The notes beneath the pieces were generated by a model. That model saw only the letters and a program-made list of their open reading frames with translations. It did no database searches and was not told the origin of the DNA. A program made the translations under genes and the position numbers. A stretch of DNA of 53,198 bases from an uncultured Saprospiraceae bacterium (GTDB lineage Bacteria > Bacteroidota > Bacteroidia > Chitinophagales > Saprospiraceae), in the NCBI GenBank assembly GCA_937927575.1, contig CALBEE010000150.1:1-53198 (forward strand), given 5' to 3'. Shown piece by piece: positions 1 through 9,800 of the stretch; position 1 is the stretch's first letter, and the number at the start of each line of letters is the position of its first letter.

Positions 1-504
1 TTTTTCCAAATCTTATTTACTGTTCCATTATATCTAGAAGAGATTGCCAAGTTTAACACAGATGCTATTGGCTATTTTTTTGGAATCAATGGAGCTATAG
101 TATTTATTCTTGAAATGCCACTGGTTCAATATGTAGATCAAAAAAAGATGATCATGAAAGCAATGATTTACGGATCTATTATGATTGGAGTTGGTTTTTT
201 AGTCTTGATTGCACAATCACCCATTTTGTTTGTCTTAGGAACATTCTTATTACTCACCGGAGTAGGAGAAATAATAAATTTTCCATTCATAAGCACTACC
301 GCTTTAAAAAGAGCCACGGATCAAAATAGTGGCAAGATGATGGCTATGACTTCTGTGATGTTTTCGATATCCCTGATCATTGCGCCACCATTAGGAACCA
401 CCATCCTTGAGCATTATGGATATACTATTCTTTGGATATTTATGGCAGGATTATGTTTTATCTCTGCCATTGGATTAAAAAGTGTAAGTCATCATTTCGA
501 ATAA
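1..504 (+). CDS. MFS transporter, C-terminal part (5' truncated by window edge)
   Basis: The reading frame is open from base 1, so only the last 167 residues are visible. They contain alternating hydrophobic segments with short charged loops (for example the loop DQKKMIMK between two membrane segments), as in the second half of a 12-helix Major Facilitator Superfamily permease. An internal ATG at 115 is not the real start, because the frame before it also encodes membrane sequence (FFGINGAIVFILE). The protein would sit in the inner membrane. Its substrate cannot be judged from this half. The next gene starts 53 nt downstream on the same strand. Confidence 0.75.
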   Translation, partial: FFQILFTVPLYLEEIAKFNTDAIGYFFGINGAIVFILEMPLVQYVDQKKMIMKAMIYGSIMIGVGFLVLIAQSPILFVLGTFLLLTGVGEIINFPFISTTALKRATDQNSGKMMAMTSVMFSISLIIAPPLGTTILEHYGYTILWIFMAGLCFISAIGLKSVSHHFE

Positions 505-557
505 ATAACAAAGCAGCGATTTTGTGATTTCGTCACTCTAACAACTAAAGCGAAACC

Positions 558-2432
558 ATGAAAACCAAATCGACTCTACTATATCTTATCCTAGCACTAC
601 CTTTAATCACTTATTCTCAAGGAGTATCTGATCATTGTGGCTTTGATCGATTACAATCACAATTACAAGAAGAAGATGCGACCTACTTTGATCGACAAGA
701 TGAAATCGAGTTAGACTATCTTAATTTTGTAAGCGCAAGTAATACCCTTGCTCTATACGACTCTATTAGTCTACCCGTAGTGATACATATAGTACATCTT
801 CCTGGAACACCAATAGGCGAAAATGAAAATATTACAGATGAAGAAGTACGCTTAGGCTTAGAACGATTGAATAATACTTTTGCTGGAAAAACTTGTGGAG
901 GAAATCCAGCTGGCAATGATATGGATATCAAATTTGAATTAGCCAAACGTAATATTCATGGAGAAGAGACAAACGGCATCATTCGTCATAGTAGCACACT
1001 ATCCGAATTTGGTCTTGGGGGCTATACCTTTATGATATTAGATGCTGTCGGTTTTGCTAGTCCATTTCCCACAAGGGAATATATCAATATATACTTAGTC
1101 AAAAGTATTTGTTATGCTATCATTAATGGCGAATGTTCTGGACCATTAGGCCTAGCTACATCACCCTCCAGCCATGGATTAATAGCAGATGGTATAGCTA
1201 TCGAATCTGGCATATGGATCAATGAAGACGAATGCTATAGTGGTAAACTTACTGCACATGAAATGGGCCATTATCTTAATCTTTTACACACTTTTGAAAA
1301 TGGATGTCCTAATGACAATTGTTTAACTCAAGGAGATCGAGTATGTGATACAGCTCCAGATAATTCGTCGGATCGAAATAATGAAGCATGTCAAACGGGT
1401 GTTTTTAGTAATTCTTGTACTACTGATTTGGATGATCAATATTGTAATATTTTCGTTACTGACTCCCCTGATCCTGAAGATAATATTATGGACTACTCAT
1501 CATTTGCTTGTCAGTATCTATTTACTGATGGACAAAAATCAAGAATGCATTCGAGTTTGAGAACTACGAGAAATAGTCTCGTTCAATCCAATGCTTTTTT
1601 GGAGCCCTGTCAATCCATCATCACGGCACAGATTATAGGCGAGCGAGAAGTACTGATCGATTCATTAGAGATTTACACATCCAGCGCAACTAATGCAGAT
1701 TCTATCGCTTGGTTGGTCGACAGTATTTTAGTTTCCAATGAGATAAATTTAGAATACGCATTTACAGACATCGGAGAACATAAATTATCACTCAAGGTGT
1801 ACAACGATTCTGGATGCGAATATGAAACTTATCGAATAATAAAAGTCTTTAGATCTGATTGCAATCTTGTCGCCCAAATATCAGAAATACCGAATGCATG
1901 CAGCACCTTTTCTAATGGATTTGTAAGAGTTAATGCTACTCCTTCTGGTGGAAAATGGGAGCTCCAAAATGGCCAAGTAGTTAATGGTTCTTATCGAAGT
2001 GAATTATATATTGGTGGATTGGAAGCAGGTACACATCCTTTGTACTATACGATACAAGATGAATGGTGTCAGCAAACTTTTGAAACTGAAATCACGATCG
2101 TTGAAAATATTCTCGATGTTACCTTTGAAGGAGAGATTGATTGCTCTAATCCAACACCTGATGCTATGTTAATGTCAATTTATTCCGATGAGCCAGGACT
2201 ATGGTATGACAACCAAGAAAACCAACAAAGCTTCAATGGATTCTCCGAATCATTTATCTCTAATGGAGGAACATATAGATTTGAAATGTTTACACAATCC
2301 GAATCTTGTGAATTAAATTATGAGGTACCTTCTACCCAGCCCATTCCTGTGCAAATCGTACCTTGCAATGATTGCCAAGCTAATGTAAGTCTATGTATCG
2401 AAAGCGATATTGAAAACAGCCACGTAAATTGA
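558..2432 (+). CDS. Secreted M43 (pappalysin-like) zinc metalloprotease, N-terminal fragment ending at an in-frame TGA
   Basis: Residues 1-20 form a signal peptide (MKTKSTLLYLILALPLITYS). The zinc site is H234-E-x-x-H238-x5-H244 (HEMGHYLNLLH), followed by a Met-turn at M311 (NIMDYSS). This is the metzincin layout of M43 proteases, which hydrolyse peptide bonds outside the cell. Many cysteines suggest disulfides. A PKD-like region follows. Translation stops at codon 625 (TGA, 2430-2432), but the same frame stays open to 3419 and ends in a T9SS sorting domain. This is therefore the front two-thirds of one gene of about 953 codons. If the stop is real and not read through, the product has a catalytic domain but no sorting signal. 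Confidence 0.8.
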   Translation: MKTKSTLLYLILALPLITYSQGVSDHCGFDRLQSQLQEEDATYFDRQDEIELDYLNFVSASNTLALYDSISLPVVIHIVHLPGTPIGENENITDEEVRLGLERLNNTFAGKTCGGNPAGNDMDIKFELAKRNIHGEETNGIIRHSSTLSEFGLGGYTFMILDAVGFASPFPTREYINIYLVKSICYAIINGECSGPLGLATSPSSHGLIADGIAIESGIWINEDECYSGKLTAHEMGHYLNLLHTFENGCPNDNCLTQGDRVCDTAPDNSSDRNNEACQTGVFSNSCTTDLDDQYCNIFVTDSPDPEDNIMDYSSFACQYLFTDGQKSRMHSSLRTTRNSLVQSNAFLEPCQSIITAQIIGEREVLIDSLEIYTSSATNADSIAWLVDSILVSNEINLEYAFTDIGEHKLSLKVYNDSGCEYETYRIIKVFRSDCNLVAQISEIPNACSTFSNGFVRVNATPSGGKWELQNGQVVNGSYRSELYIGGLEAGTHPLYYTIQDEWCQQTFETEITIVENILDVTFEGEIDCSNPTPDAMLMSIYSDEPGLWYDNQENQQSFNGFSESFISNGGTYRFEMFTQSESCELNYEVPSTQPIPVQIVPCNDCQANVSLCIESDIENSHVN

Positions 2433-2513
2433 TATGGTGGATATCCATGGAATACTGGAAATTGGGAAGCCATTGTAATCGATAATGCAACAGGATGTGA
2501 AAGCTGGACAAAT

Positions 2514-3419
2514 ATGCAAGTTTCTTCTCTTGAAAACTTAAATCCATCGTGCAGTGCAGGATCAACCTCTGGAATTTCTTGCGGTAAAACCACAACATTA
2601 CTTGGAGCTATAAATTCGCTTGAAGGTGATATAGATTATTGGTGGAGCACAACAGACGGAAATATTATTGCAGGAGCTAGAACCCTTACGCCTACCATAG
2701 ATAGACCAGGAACTTACGCTTTTCATGCAAGAAATAGAATCACCGGATGTGAAGATATAGATATGACAACTGTCAATCCACTTACCAAAAATATTGAAAT
2801 CAACGAATCCATATGTTTTGGTGAAAGTTATGAAGGATATACCTCAAGCGGTACTTATGTGGATACCTTAAAATATGCTTGCGATTGCGATAGTATCAGA
2901 ACATTAAATTTGGAAGTATTTCGCACAGAAATCAGTAGCGAAATCACTAATGCAATCGGCGATGAAAACAATGGCAGCATAAGACTTACTGAGATAGAGG
3001 GAGACGCGCCTTTTAACTTTCTATGGAGCAATGGTGCAATCACACAGGACATAGAAAATCTAATCTCGGATGACTACTCAGTAATCATTACTGATGCTAA
3101 TGGTTGTGAAAGTACATTTGATTTCTTCGTAGATATAGCAAGTAATATTAATGATCTGAATGAAAATATTCATATCCTACTATCTCCTAATCCTGCAGGG
3201 GAAAATGATGCTATAAGTATTAAAATAGAGTCTAATCAATTTGGGAAATATATAATACAGGTATATGATTTACTCGGAAGGAAAATTGAAGATTTAAATC
3301 ATCTGCATTATTCGGAAAGTTCATCTGCTCTATTTTCAGTTAGCCAATCTGGCATATATCTCGTTACGATAGAATCCGATATATGTAGAAAGAAAGCCTT
3401 TAAATTAGTGGTGAGATAG
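2514..3419 (+). CDS. C-terminal fragment of the same metalloprotease gene, with T9SS type A sorting domain
   Basis: This lies in the same frame as the preceding gene, and the frame is open from 2433 immediately after the TGA. The given start is only the first in-frame ATG. The sequence holds cysteine-containing repeats (GCESW, GCEDID, NGCESTFDF) of the SprB-like/PKD-like type common in Bacteroidota adhesins. The last roughly 85 residues are a typical type IX sorting domain: SPNPAGE, YDLLGR, GIYLVTIE, then a basic end. On its own this fragment has no signal peptide and could not be exported, so it is most likely part of an interrupted gene and not an independent one. Its 3' end overlaps the convergent HTH gene by 15 bp. 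Confidence 0.6.
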   Translation: MQVSSLENLNPSCSAGSTSGISCGKTTTLLGAINSLEGDIDYWWSTTDGNIIAGARTLTPTIDRPGTYAFHARNRITGCEDIDMTTVNPLTKNIEINESICFGESYEGYTSSGTYVDTLKYACDCDSIRTLNLEVFRTEISSEITNAIGDENNGSIRLTEIEGDAPFNFLWSNGAITQDIENLISDDYSVIITDANGCESTFDFFVDIASNINDLNENIHILLSPNPAGENDAISIKIESNQFGKYIIQVYDLLGRKIEDLNHLHYSESSSALFSVSQSGIYLVTIESDICRKKAFKLVVR

Positions 3420-3635
3420 TGCTGTGTCTTCATCACTGATATATTCAAGTATATCTCCTGGTTGACATTCAAGTGTCTTGCAAATAGCTGCTAATGTTGT
3501 AAATCGCATAGCTTTAGCCTTACCTGTTTTGAGTATGGAAAGATTAGCCGTAGTAATGCCAATCGCATCTGCTAAATCCTTACTTTTCATCTTACGTTTG
3601 GCGAGCATGACATCCAAGTTTACAATTATTTTCAT
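3405..3635 (-). CDS. XRE/Cro-family helix-turn-helix regulator (YozG-like)
   Basis: This 76-residue protein is almost entirely a Cro/C1-type HTH domain: NLDVMLAKRKMKSKDLADAIGI, then the recognition segment TTANLSILKTGKAKAMRF, then LAAICKTLECQPGDILEY. The wording CKxLxCQPGDIL is characteristic of the short YozG-like XRE proteins that accompany DUF2975 membrane proteins. It lies 4 nt after the DUF2975 gene on the same strand, so the two form an operon. A long inverted repeat over the operon promoter (4150-4200) suggests it controls its own transcription. The function is a DNA-binding repressor or activator with unknown targets. Confidence 0.85.
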   Translation of the reverse strand: MKIIVNLDVMLAKRKMKSKDLADAIGITTANLSILKTGKAKAMRFTTLAAICKTLECQPGDILEYISDEDTALSHH

Positions 3636-3639
3636 AGAG

Positions 3640-4143
3640 CTATATCGTTAGTTCGTTCTCAGATTTGAGAGTGAGGCCCACTTTTATTACTCTCGACATA
3701 AGCATTAAAAATAAGCCTATAATTACTATAAAGACTTCGGACTCCAGTAAAGAAGTCTCCATACTCAAAGAAAAACTGCCTACAAAGAGCGGTAAAATAA
3801 ATTTAAAGAATATCGAAACCACGCTTACTAAAGCGAGAAGTTTTCCAGCAACATTCAAATATTTAGATACATCCATATGAAAGAAATTATGCTCAACCAT
3901 ACCTTTAATACCTTTTCGAAAGTAATAGATAATAGCTAAGTAAATGAACTGGGCAGACCCTACTACTAGAGTATGGATCAAATAATAAATACCTGAGCCA
4001 TCCAACTCGGCTAATTCCTGAAAAAAAGATTCTTCCGTTTGGTAAATGGTATAAATCGTCATTGCGATAGAGGCCGCTATAATCAGCACCATTAAGAAGA
4101 AGAAAATGTCCAAAAGGATCACTAGTGTTCTAGATAAATTCAT
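3640..4143 (-). CDS. DUF2975 membrane protein
   Basis: The 167 residues contain four predicted membrane helices: LVILLDIFFFLMVLIIAASI near 7-27, a second near 55-70, a third near 96-118, and a last near 133-150. This layout, together with an adjacent YozG-like XRE gene, matches the DUF2975 family. No catalytic motif is visible, and the family's role is not established. Co-transcription with the HTH protein suggests the membrane protein modulates that regulator or is regulated by it, which is an inference. The start ATG at 4143 lies 25 nt downstream of a good -7 element. Confidence 0.75.
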   Translation of the reverse strand: MNLSRTLVILLDIFFFLMVLIIAASIAMTIYTIYQTEESFFQELAELDGSGIYYLIHTLVVGSAQFIYLAIIYYFRKGIKGMVEHNFFHMDVSKYLNVAGKLLALVSVVSIFFKFILPLFVGSFSLSMETSLLESEVFIVIIGLFLMLMSRVIKVGLTLKSENELTI

Positions 4144-4149
4144 GATGAT

Positions 4150-4200
4150 ATTATTGTTTTACGATAACAAATGTATAGTAAATTATTGAAAAACAATAAT
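4150..4200 (-). promoter_or_regulatory. Promoter and candidate autoregulatory operator of the DUF2975-XRE operon
   Basis: Read on the minus strand there is a -7 element TACATTTG (4168-4175) and a -33 TTG (4194-4196) separated by 18 nt, fitting the Bacteroidota consensus. The region is bounded by a perfect 11-bp inverted repeat, ATTATTGTTTT at 4150-4160 and AAAACAATAAT at 4190-4200. A further TTATTG half-site lies at 4183-4188. The repeat brackets the core promoter, as expected for a repressor site. Confidence 0.55.
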
Positions 4201-4240
4201 TATTTATCTAAAAACAACTATTTTACTCTAAAAGAGCTTA

Positions 4241-4846
4241 TTAATCCCTATTCTTACCCATAAAGACGTTCATTTTAGGATTCACTGGATTTTCATTGGT
4301 CCTTCTAAAACTTACTATTTGGCCAGTATGATAGATCGCATCAGCTATAAAACCATTGAGAAGATGCCAAAACTCGTAAGATGATTCACTATCACCTCTT
4401 TTAAAGATTACCTTCTTTGTACTCATATCCATATCTGGATCATCATTGAGCAGATCACTAGCCTTCTTCATATTCACAAGACTTTCATGTCTTAATTCTT
4501 CGTAGGATAAGTTACGCTCTTCTCTAGGCCTAATATTGGGCTTACCAGAGATACAATTCAAAATCCCCTCTGATAATCCATGTAGATGCTCCAAAGTCTC
4601 TATGATATTACTTGCATCTTCACTCGGACGAAATATCAAATCTTCGTCTGTAAGTCCTTCTGTTCCCCAGTAATATCTATATCCCAAGCCATCAATCGTC
4701 CTCGCCACCATCGTAGCCGCAGTAAAGACTTTTGGATAAGATTCAATAGAAGCGTAAGGAGTAATAGTCATAGTAGTATCTTGAGATTGAAGTGAACCAA
4801 TGGAAAATAAGATGCCCATTATCAACATGGAATAAAATCGAATCAT
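4241..4846 (-). CDS. Exported DinB-like four-helix protein
   Basis: Residues 1-21 are a signal peptide ending at LQSQ. The remainder fits the DinB/YfiT-like four-helix bundle: an early helix (FTAATMVARTIDGLGYRYYWGTE), a middle helix with potential metal-binding histidines (TLEHLHGLSEGI), and a C-terminal helix (LLNGFIADAIYHTGQIVSFRR) that is the usual family signature. Cytoplasmic members bind metals and include thiol-dependent transferases. An exported version is common in Bacteroidota, but its activity is unknown. A -7-like element lies 33 nt upstream. There is no obvious operon partner. Confidence 0.7.
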   Translation of the reverse strand: MIRFYSMLIMGILFSIGSLQSQDTTMTITPYASIESYPKVFTAATMVARTIDGLGYRYYWGTEGLTDEDLIFRPSEDASNIIETLEHLHGLSEGILNCISGKPNIRPREERNLSYEELRHESLVNMKKASDLLNDDPDMDMSTKKVIFKRGDSESSYEFWHLLNGFIADAIYHTGQIVSFRRTNENPVNPKMNVFMGKNRD

Positions 4847-4878
4847 ATTCTAAAAAAGTAAGATGGTGATTAATACCT

Positions 4879-4886
4879 CAAATGTA
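4879..4886 (-). promoter_or_regulatory. -7 promoter element upstream of the DinB-like gene
   Basis: The plus strand reads CAAATGTA, giving TACATTTG on the minus strand and matching TAnnTTTG. It sits 33 nt before the start codon at 4846. No clear -33 TTG is seen at 17-21 nt spacing, so support is partial. Confidence 0.35.
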
Positions 4887-4940
4887 AACAAACATAAAAG
4901 CTATTAACCACCATCGGACGACAATCCACTCAAAATAATA

Positions 4941-5576
4941 TTAGCCTCTAAACACAAGATTTAGTTTTAAAAATCGGTTTTTGAGCTTCACATTACCTAG
5001 GGGATCACCATCTAAATCTGTCAAAGTAAAAGTATTGACCGGATTAAATTGATGATTAGCAGTGAGCTGAATTTCGACATAGCGACCAACACTATATGCC
5101 ACACCTAGACTGCCGCCATAAAGGTGTCGTGCGTCTGCCAACTCCGTTACCGAAATACTTTCACTTTGAAATTCGTAAGACTGATTTACTAAGTAATCGT
5201 AAAATAGATCTCCCATAACCGATAGATTGCCTAGTACCTTATATTGTATACCTAAAGGTAAATGAAAATACACTGCGGATAAATTACGGCTGCTGAAAGG
5301 TTCATGATGCAAAAGAAAATTTATACCAGGACTGGTAGTGAGCTTCGTCTTTTCCGTCATGCGATAAGCCACATAAGCATTAACTGATGGTGATAGTTTC
5401 GCCTTATCTATGTCAAATTCGAATCCAGCTGGAAGATTGCTACTTTCGTGATAATCGCCGTATAACAATCCAATGCCGACACCATATTCCATTTTGGATT
5501 GTGCATGAATCGATAAGGTAAAAGATAAAAATACGATTAGAGCGTAAAGGCTCTTTAGAGATTTAAAAAATTGCAT
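4941..5576 (-). CDS. Outer-membrane beta-barrel protein
   Basis: A signal peptide (about 1-25, ending SIHAQ) is followed by alternating amphipathic strands typical of an 8-stranded barrel: MEYGVGIGLLYGDYH, VNAYVAYRMTEKTKLTTSPGINFLL, FHLPLGIQYKVLGNLSVMGD and GGSLGVAYSVGRYVEIQLTA. The C-terminus ends in a strand with a terminal aromatic/Arg-Gly pattern (KLNLVFRG). The length of 211 residues is normal for the PorT/OmpW-like barrels annotated in Bacteroidota. Nothing shows a specific substrate. The gene is divergent from the methyltransferase gene at 5667. Confidence 0.7.
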   Translation of the reverse strand: MQFFKSLKSLYALIVFLSFTLSIHAQSKMEYGVGIGLLYGDYHESSNLPAGFEFDIDKAKLSPSVNAYVAYRMTEKTKLTTSPGINFLLHHEPFSSRNLSAVYFHLPLGIQYKVLGNLSVMGDLFYDYLVNQSYEFQSESISVTELADARHLYGGSLGVAYSVGRYVEIQLTANHQFNPVNTFTLTDLDGDPLGNVKLKNRFLKLNLVFRG

Positions 5577-5666
5577 TTTAAGATAAATAGTTTAGTGAAG
5601 TAGATCTTCGTCATTCTTTGTGTTTTGTTACTATGTAACCACGATTTAAAAAGTTTATTTTACACA

Positions 5667-6743
5667 ATGAAAAATTTTGTCAGACTACCTTTAACTAAGG
5701 ATCGTTCGTTAAAGGCCTGGAATGCTGCGGATGAACATCTTCTTAAATGTATAGAAGAAGAAAATTTAGACGTTTCTAAAGTAGTTATTTTTCATGATCG
5801 ATATGGATACCTTAGCACTAACTTGGCTCAACATTCGCCTACTACTTTCATCTACTTAAAAAGTCAGTCCGATGCTATATCAACTAATGCTATCTCAAAT
5901 GATATAGAACCAAAGTCTATACGCATAAAATCTATTTTAGAATCAGCTTCAAATTCAAATAATTATATAATTAAAATTCCAAAATCTCTTGACCTATTTA
6001 GATTATACTTAATTAAAATTTGTGATGCCTGTCAAGCGGACAGCAAAGTACTTGCTGGATTTATGACACGTCATTTCTCTAAGTCTATAATTACCATCGC
6101 CGAAGAGTATTTCGAAAATGTTACTCAATCAAAGGCTTGGAAAAAGTCTAGAGTACTGAATCTGTCCAAACCCAAAATTATAAAAAGTCGAAATTCAAAT
6201 CTTATCCATACGATCATTCACGATGATCATAAATATCAACAATATCTAGGTGTATTTTCTGCTAAGCATATTGATTTTGCAACACAATTTTTACTGGATC
6301 ATTTGCAAGCAAAAGAAAACGAAAACTCATTTCTCGACATTGGTACAGGAAATGGAATTATAGGTAAACATCTTCTGGATCAAAAGTCTTGGAAAAATGC
6401 CATTTTAATGGATGATTCAATTCTAGCTACTGCATCGTCCCAATTGAATACTTCAAAATACCCATCCGTTGAGTGGATTGCTGATTACCATCTTGACTCA
6501 TTTTCTAATGATCAATTTGACCTGATAATAACTAATCCTCCATTTCATTTTGAATTTGAAGTAGATCCAAGTATTGCATTACAACTTATGGAAGATTCCT
6601 ATAGAATTCTAGCCACAGGAGGAAGACTGATCGTTGTTGCTAATAGACATCTTAACTATAAAAGTCAGCTTTCCAAATGGTATCCATCCATTTCCGTATT
6701 GAATGAAAATGAAAAATTTGTGATATATGAAGCATACAAATGA
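5667..6743 (+). CDS. RsmC/RlmG-like rRNA (guanine-N2)-methyltransferase
   Basis: The C-terminal half is a class I SAM-dependent methyltransferase. Motif I is LDIGTGNGIIG, with D224 in the GxGxG loop region, and the catalytic motif is N290-P-P-F-H (TNPPFHFE). NPPFH is the mark of the RsmC/RlmG group, which methylate N2 of guanosine in 16S or 23S rRNA. The N-terminal half is a degenerate methyltransferase-like domain, as in RsmC and RlmG. The length of 358 residues agrees. The ATG at 5667 is preferred over an in-frame TTG at 5625, which adds 14 unlikely residues. Which rRNA base is modified cannot be told. Confidence 0.7.
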   Translation: MKNFVRLPLTKDRSLKAWNAADEHLLKCIEEENLDVSKVVIFHDRYGYLSTNLAQHSPTTFIYLKSQSDAISTNAISNDIEPKSIRIKSILESASNSNNYIIKIPKSLDLFRLYLIKICDACQADSKVLAGFMTRHFSKSIITIAEEYFENVTQSKAWKKSRVLNLSKPKIIKSRNSNLIHTIIHDDHKYQQYLGVFSAKHIDFATQFLLDHLQAKENENSFLDIGTGNGIIGKHLLDQKSWKNAILMDDSILATASSQLNTSKYPSVEWIADYHLDSFSNDQFDLIITNPPFHFEFEVDPSIALQLMEDSYRILATGGRLIVVANRHLNYKSQLSKWYPSISVLNENEKFVIYEAYK

Positions 6744-6830
6744 AATCAATATTACTCATCAATAGAAAAGCAACAAACAGCGGAATGTTGTAAATTAGGG
6801 TCTTATCAGTAGCGAAAACCATTTACCAGC

Positions 6831-9800
6831 ATGAAAAATCTATTGACACTCGTCAGCTTCGTACTGATATGCCATTGCTTAGGGGCAACTACTTATACAT
6901 TTACTGCTGCTTCTGGAGATTGGAACGATACATCTAACTGGGACAGTTATCCAGGTACTACTGTAAACAGTGGTGACGAAGTAATAATCGATGGAATATG
7001 TACTATACCTAGTAGTCTAAATGTAAGAAATGAAGGAACTCTGACTGTTAACAGTGGAGCAGAAATCATTACAACTTCTGGTGGTCCAATCTTTCTAAAT
7101 TTCTTAGACGCCAATATGATTATTGATGGAAAACTAACTACAAATAATACTGCATACAATCAAGGGACTGTTACCATCAATGGTGAATTAATAAGTAATC
7201 ACGTATATATCAATTTTGATACTTTCATCAATAATGGAAAAGTAGTCAATCAAGGTAATCAATATTCCAACTCAGGGAATTTTACTAATAATGGAGAATT
7301 TGTTTGTCTAACGACTATGTCAAGTCAAGATGTTTTTGATCAGTTGGGCACCTATAGTGGTAATGATGATTTTCATTTAGATCCTTTTAATAATCAAGGG
7401 ACTATTGCGCCAGGTACCGATGACGATCCTATTGGTTTACTTACTTTTAATGTTGACTACAGCGAAAATGGAACTTACGCGATGGATATTGCTGGAGATG
7501 CTGGCGAAGGATTAGAAGATGGAAATGACTTAATCCACATTACTAAAAACACTAACCTAAGCGGTACTCTTTTGGTACAATTGCAGAATGCCTATGTTCC
7601 AATTATTGGTGATGAGTTTACAATATTGACAAGTTCGATGGCGATATCTGGCACTTACAATACAACCATATTCCCTTCCCTACCCTCTGGTAGGTCCATG
7701 GAAGTCATCTATAACACATTTAATATCAAAGTAAAGGTAGTTGCTGGAGATCCGCCTCCGAACACCAAAACTTACTATATTTCTAGCAGCACTGGCAATG
7801 ATAACAATAGTGGTCTAAGCCCTACCAATCCATGGCAAACACTTAGCAAAATGGCGAGTATAGTATACGAAACTGGCGATAGTGTGTTGTTAAAAAAAGG
7901 AGATACTTGGGAAGGTATAAGTCAATATTTCAGCAGATCATTTGTCTACATAGGAGCCTATGGAAGCAGTGAAAATTTTCCTATCATCACTAATCTCCAA
8001 ACCTTACCAAATGTTACAGATGCATCCAATTGGACAGTAGTGAATGGCCTATGGGAATGTTCCTTACCTCTAGCCACAACGAGACTATTTGTAGATGACC
8101 AAGAAATACTAAAGGCTGCCCTACTCTCTGAGGTTGGAGTTGCAGATAGCGAAGGATATATTCCTAAATGGTTTCATGATGGAGACAAACTTTTCATAGA
8201 CCATCCTAGTAATCCAGCAACAGCATGGACCGATATTAAAGGAAGTCAAAACTATATTACTTTCAATATGGAAGGGTCATCCGATGTTACTATTGAAGGG
8301 ATTGCAGTGGAAGGTGCTACGGGTCCTAGTCTTCAACTTGCAAATTGTCAAAATATCCAAATAGAAAATTGTCAACTGGGTAAAAATGCGGCATCAGCAT
8401 TACTATTAGTTAACGGCAGTAATAATAATATCATCACAGACAATACAATAGATTCTTACTATACTCAAATGTATGGCATTGGTACATCTACGGATCGAGG
8501 ATGTAGAGATGGCATAAGATTAGCAAATGACGCAAGTTATAACACGATTGAAAATAATACTATAAAAAATTGGTCGCATTATGGCATTGAATTATTAAAC
8601 ACTTTTAATTCAAGCGAAGGTGTGAATCACAATACGATTAGATATAATAATATATCTGCACCAGATATCCCTTATGCACATCCAATCGGAACCGATGGTC
8701 CGTCCGGAAGGTGCAATGAAAATGAAATTGGATATAATTTTATATCTGACTGTCGGACCACATGTCAAATTAATGGCGAGGATAATAGATTTCACCATAA
8801 TATTTTGAAACATTTTCGACAGTCACCTGCTAAGAACACTTTTTCCGCACATGCCATTACTATAGCAGCATATGATGTCTTAGATGTTGGAAATGTGTCT
8901 CGAAATAATATTTTCGAAAACAATTTGATTATGGATTCTGACGAAGCTGCTTTTAGATTTGATGATCAAGGATTTAATATCTTAGTTGACAGTATTTTTG
9001 TTCGCAATAATATCATTATCGATTCAGGACTAGATCCCATAAATGGTGAGTATAACGAAGGTACCGCTATCTACTTTGATGACTCAGAATATATGAATGA
9101 TATATTTTTTGAAAATAATTTATTCTTCCAAAACACGACATTCGGTGATGTCTTGTACAAAGTGATGAGTAATGAATATATTGATGTAGACCAACTTAAT
9201 TTACTTCATGAGATCGACGGAATAAAAGCAAACCAAAATCTGAAAGCAGATCCAAAATTAGATATAGGTTATACTCCATTAGATGAAAGCTTAGCGGTAA
9301 ATAATGGTTTGAACAATCGCACTTTGGAAGGAAATGCAGACTACTATAACCGCATGAGAATCAAGGGAGGCATCGTAGATATTGGCCCTGTAGAAAATCA
9401 AAATAATTGTAATGAAAGATCTATAATTTTCGTAGACAGCTTAGCTGTAGGTGGTCAAACAGGTCATTCATGGAGAAATGCATTTCTTACGATCACAGAT
9501 GCACTAGATGCCTGTCCAGAGCAAGAAGACAAAAGTTTTTGGGTAGCCAAAGGTCATTATTACCCTACCGATAATTTAGATCAGAGTATTTCGTTTTCAT
9601 TAAATTCCTCATCTAAGCTATTCGGAGGATTTATCGGTAATGAAATACTAGTTTCGGAAAGAAATATTAGTCAAAATCAAACGATCCTTAGTGGTGATAT
9701 TGGCATTCAAAATGAGGATAGTGATAATAGTAATATCATTATTCTTCAAGCTTCTGAGAACGATATTTTATTCGATGGTATCTATATAGAAGATGCTAAT

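Noticed and set aside
2430-2432. TGA recoding (UGA read as an amino acid) for the whole genome
   Set aside because: Other genes in the window end normally at TGA (for example the beta-helix gene at 10080-10082 and the VPS10-like gene at 29373-29375), and Bacteroidota use the standard code. A local mutation, error or read-through is simpler.
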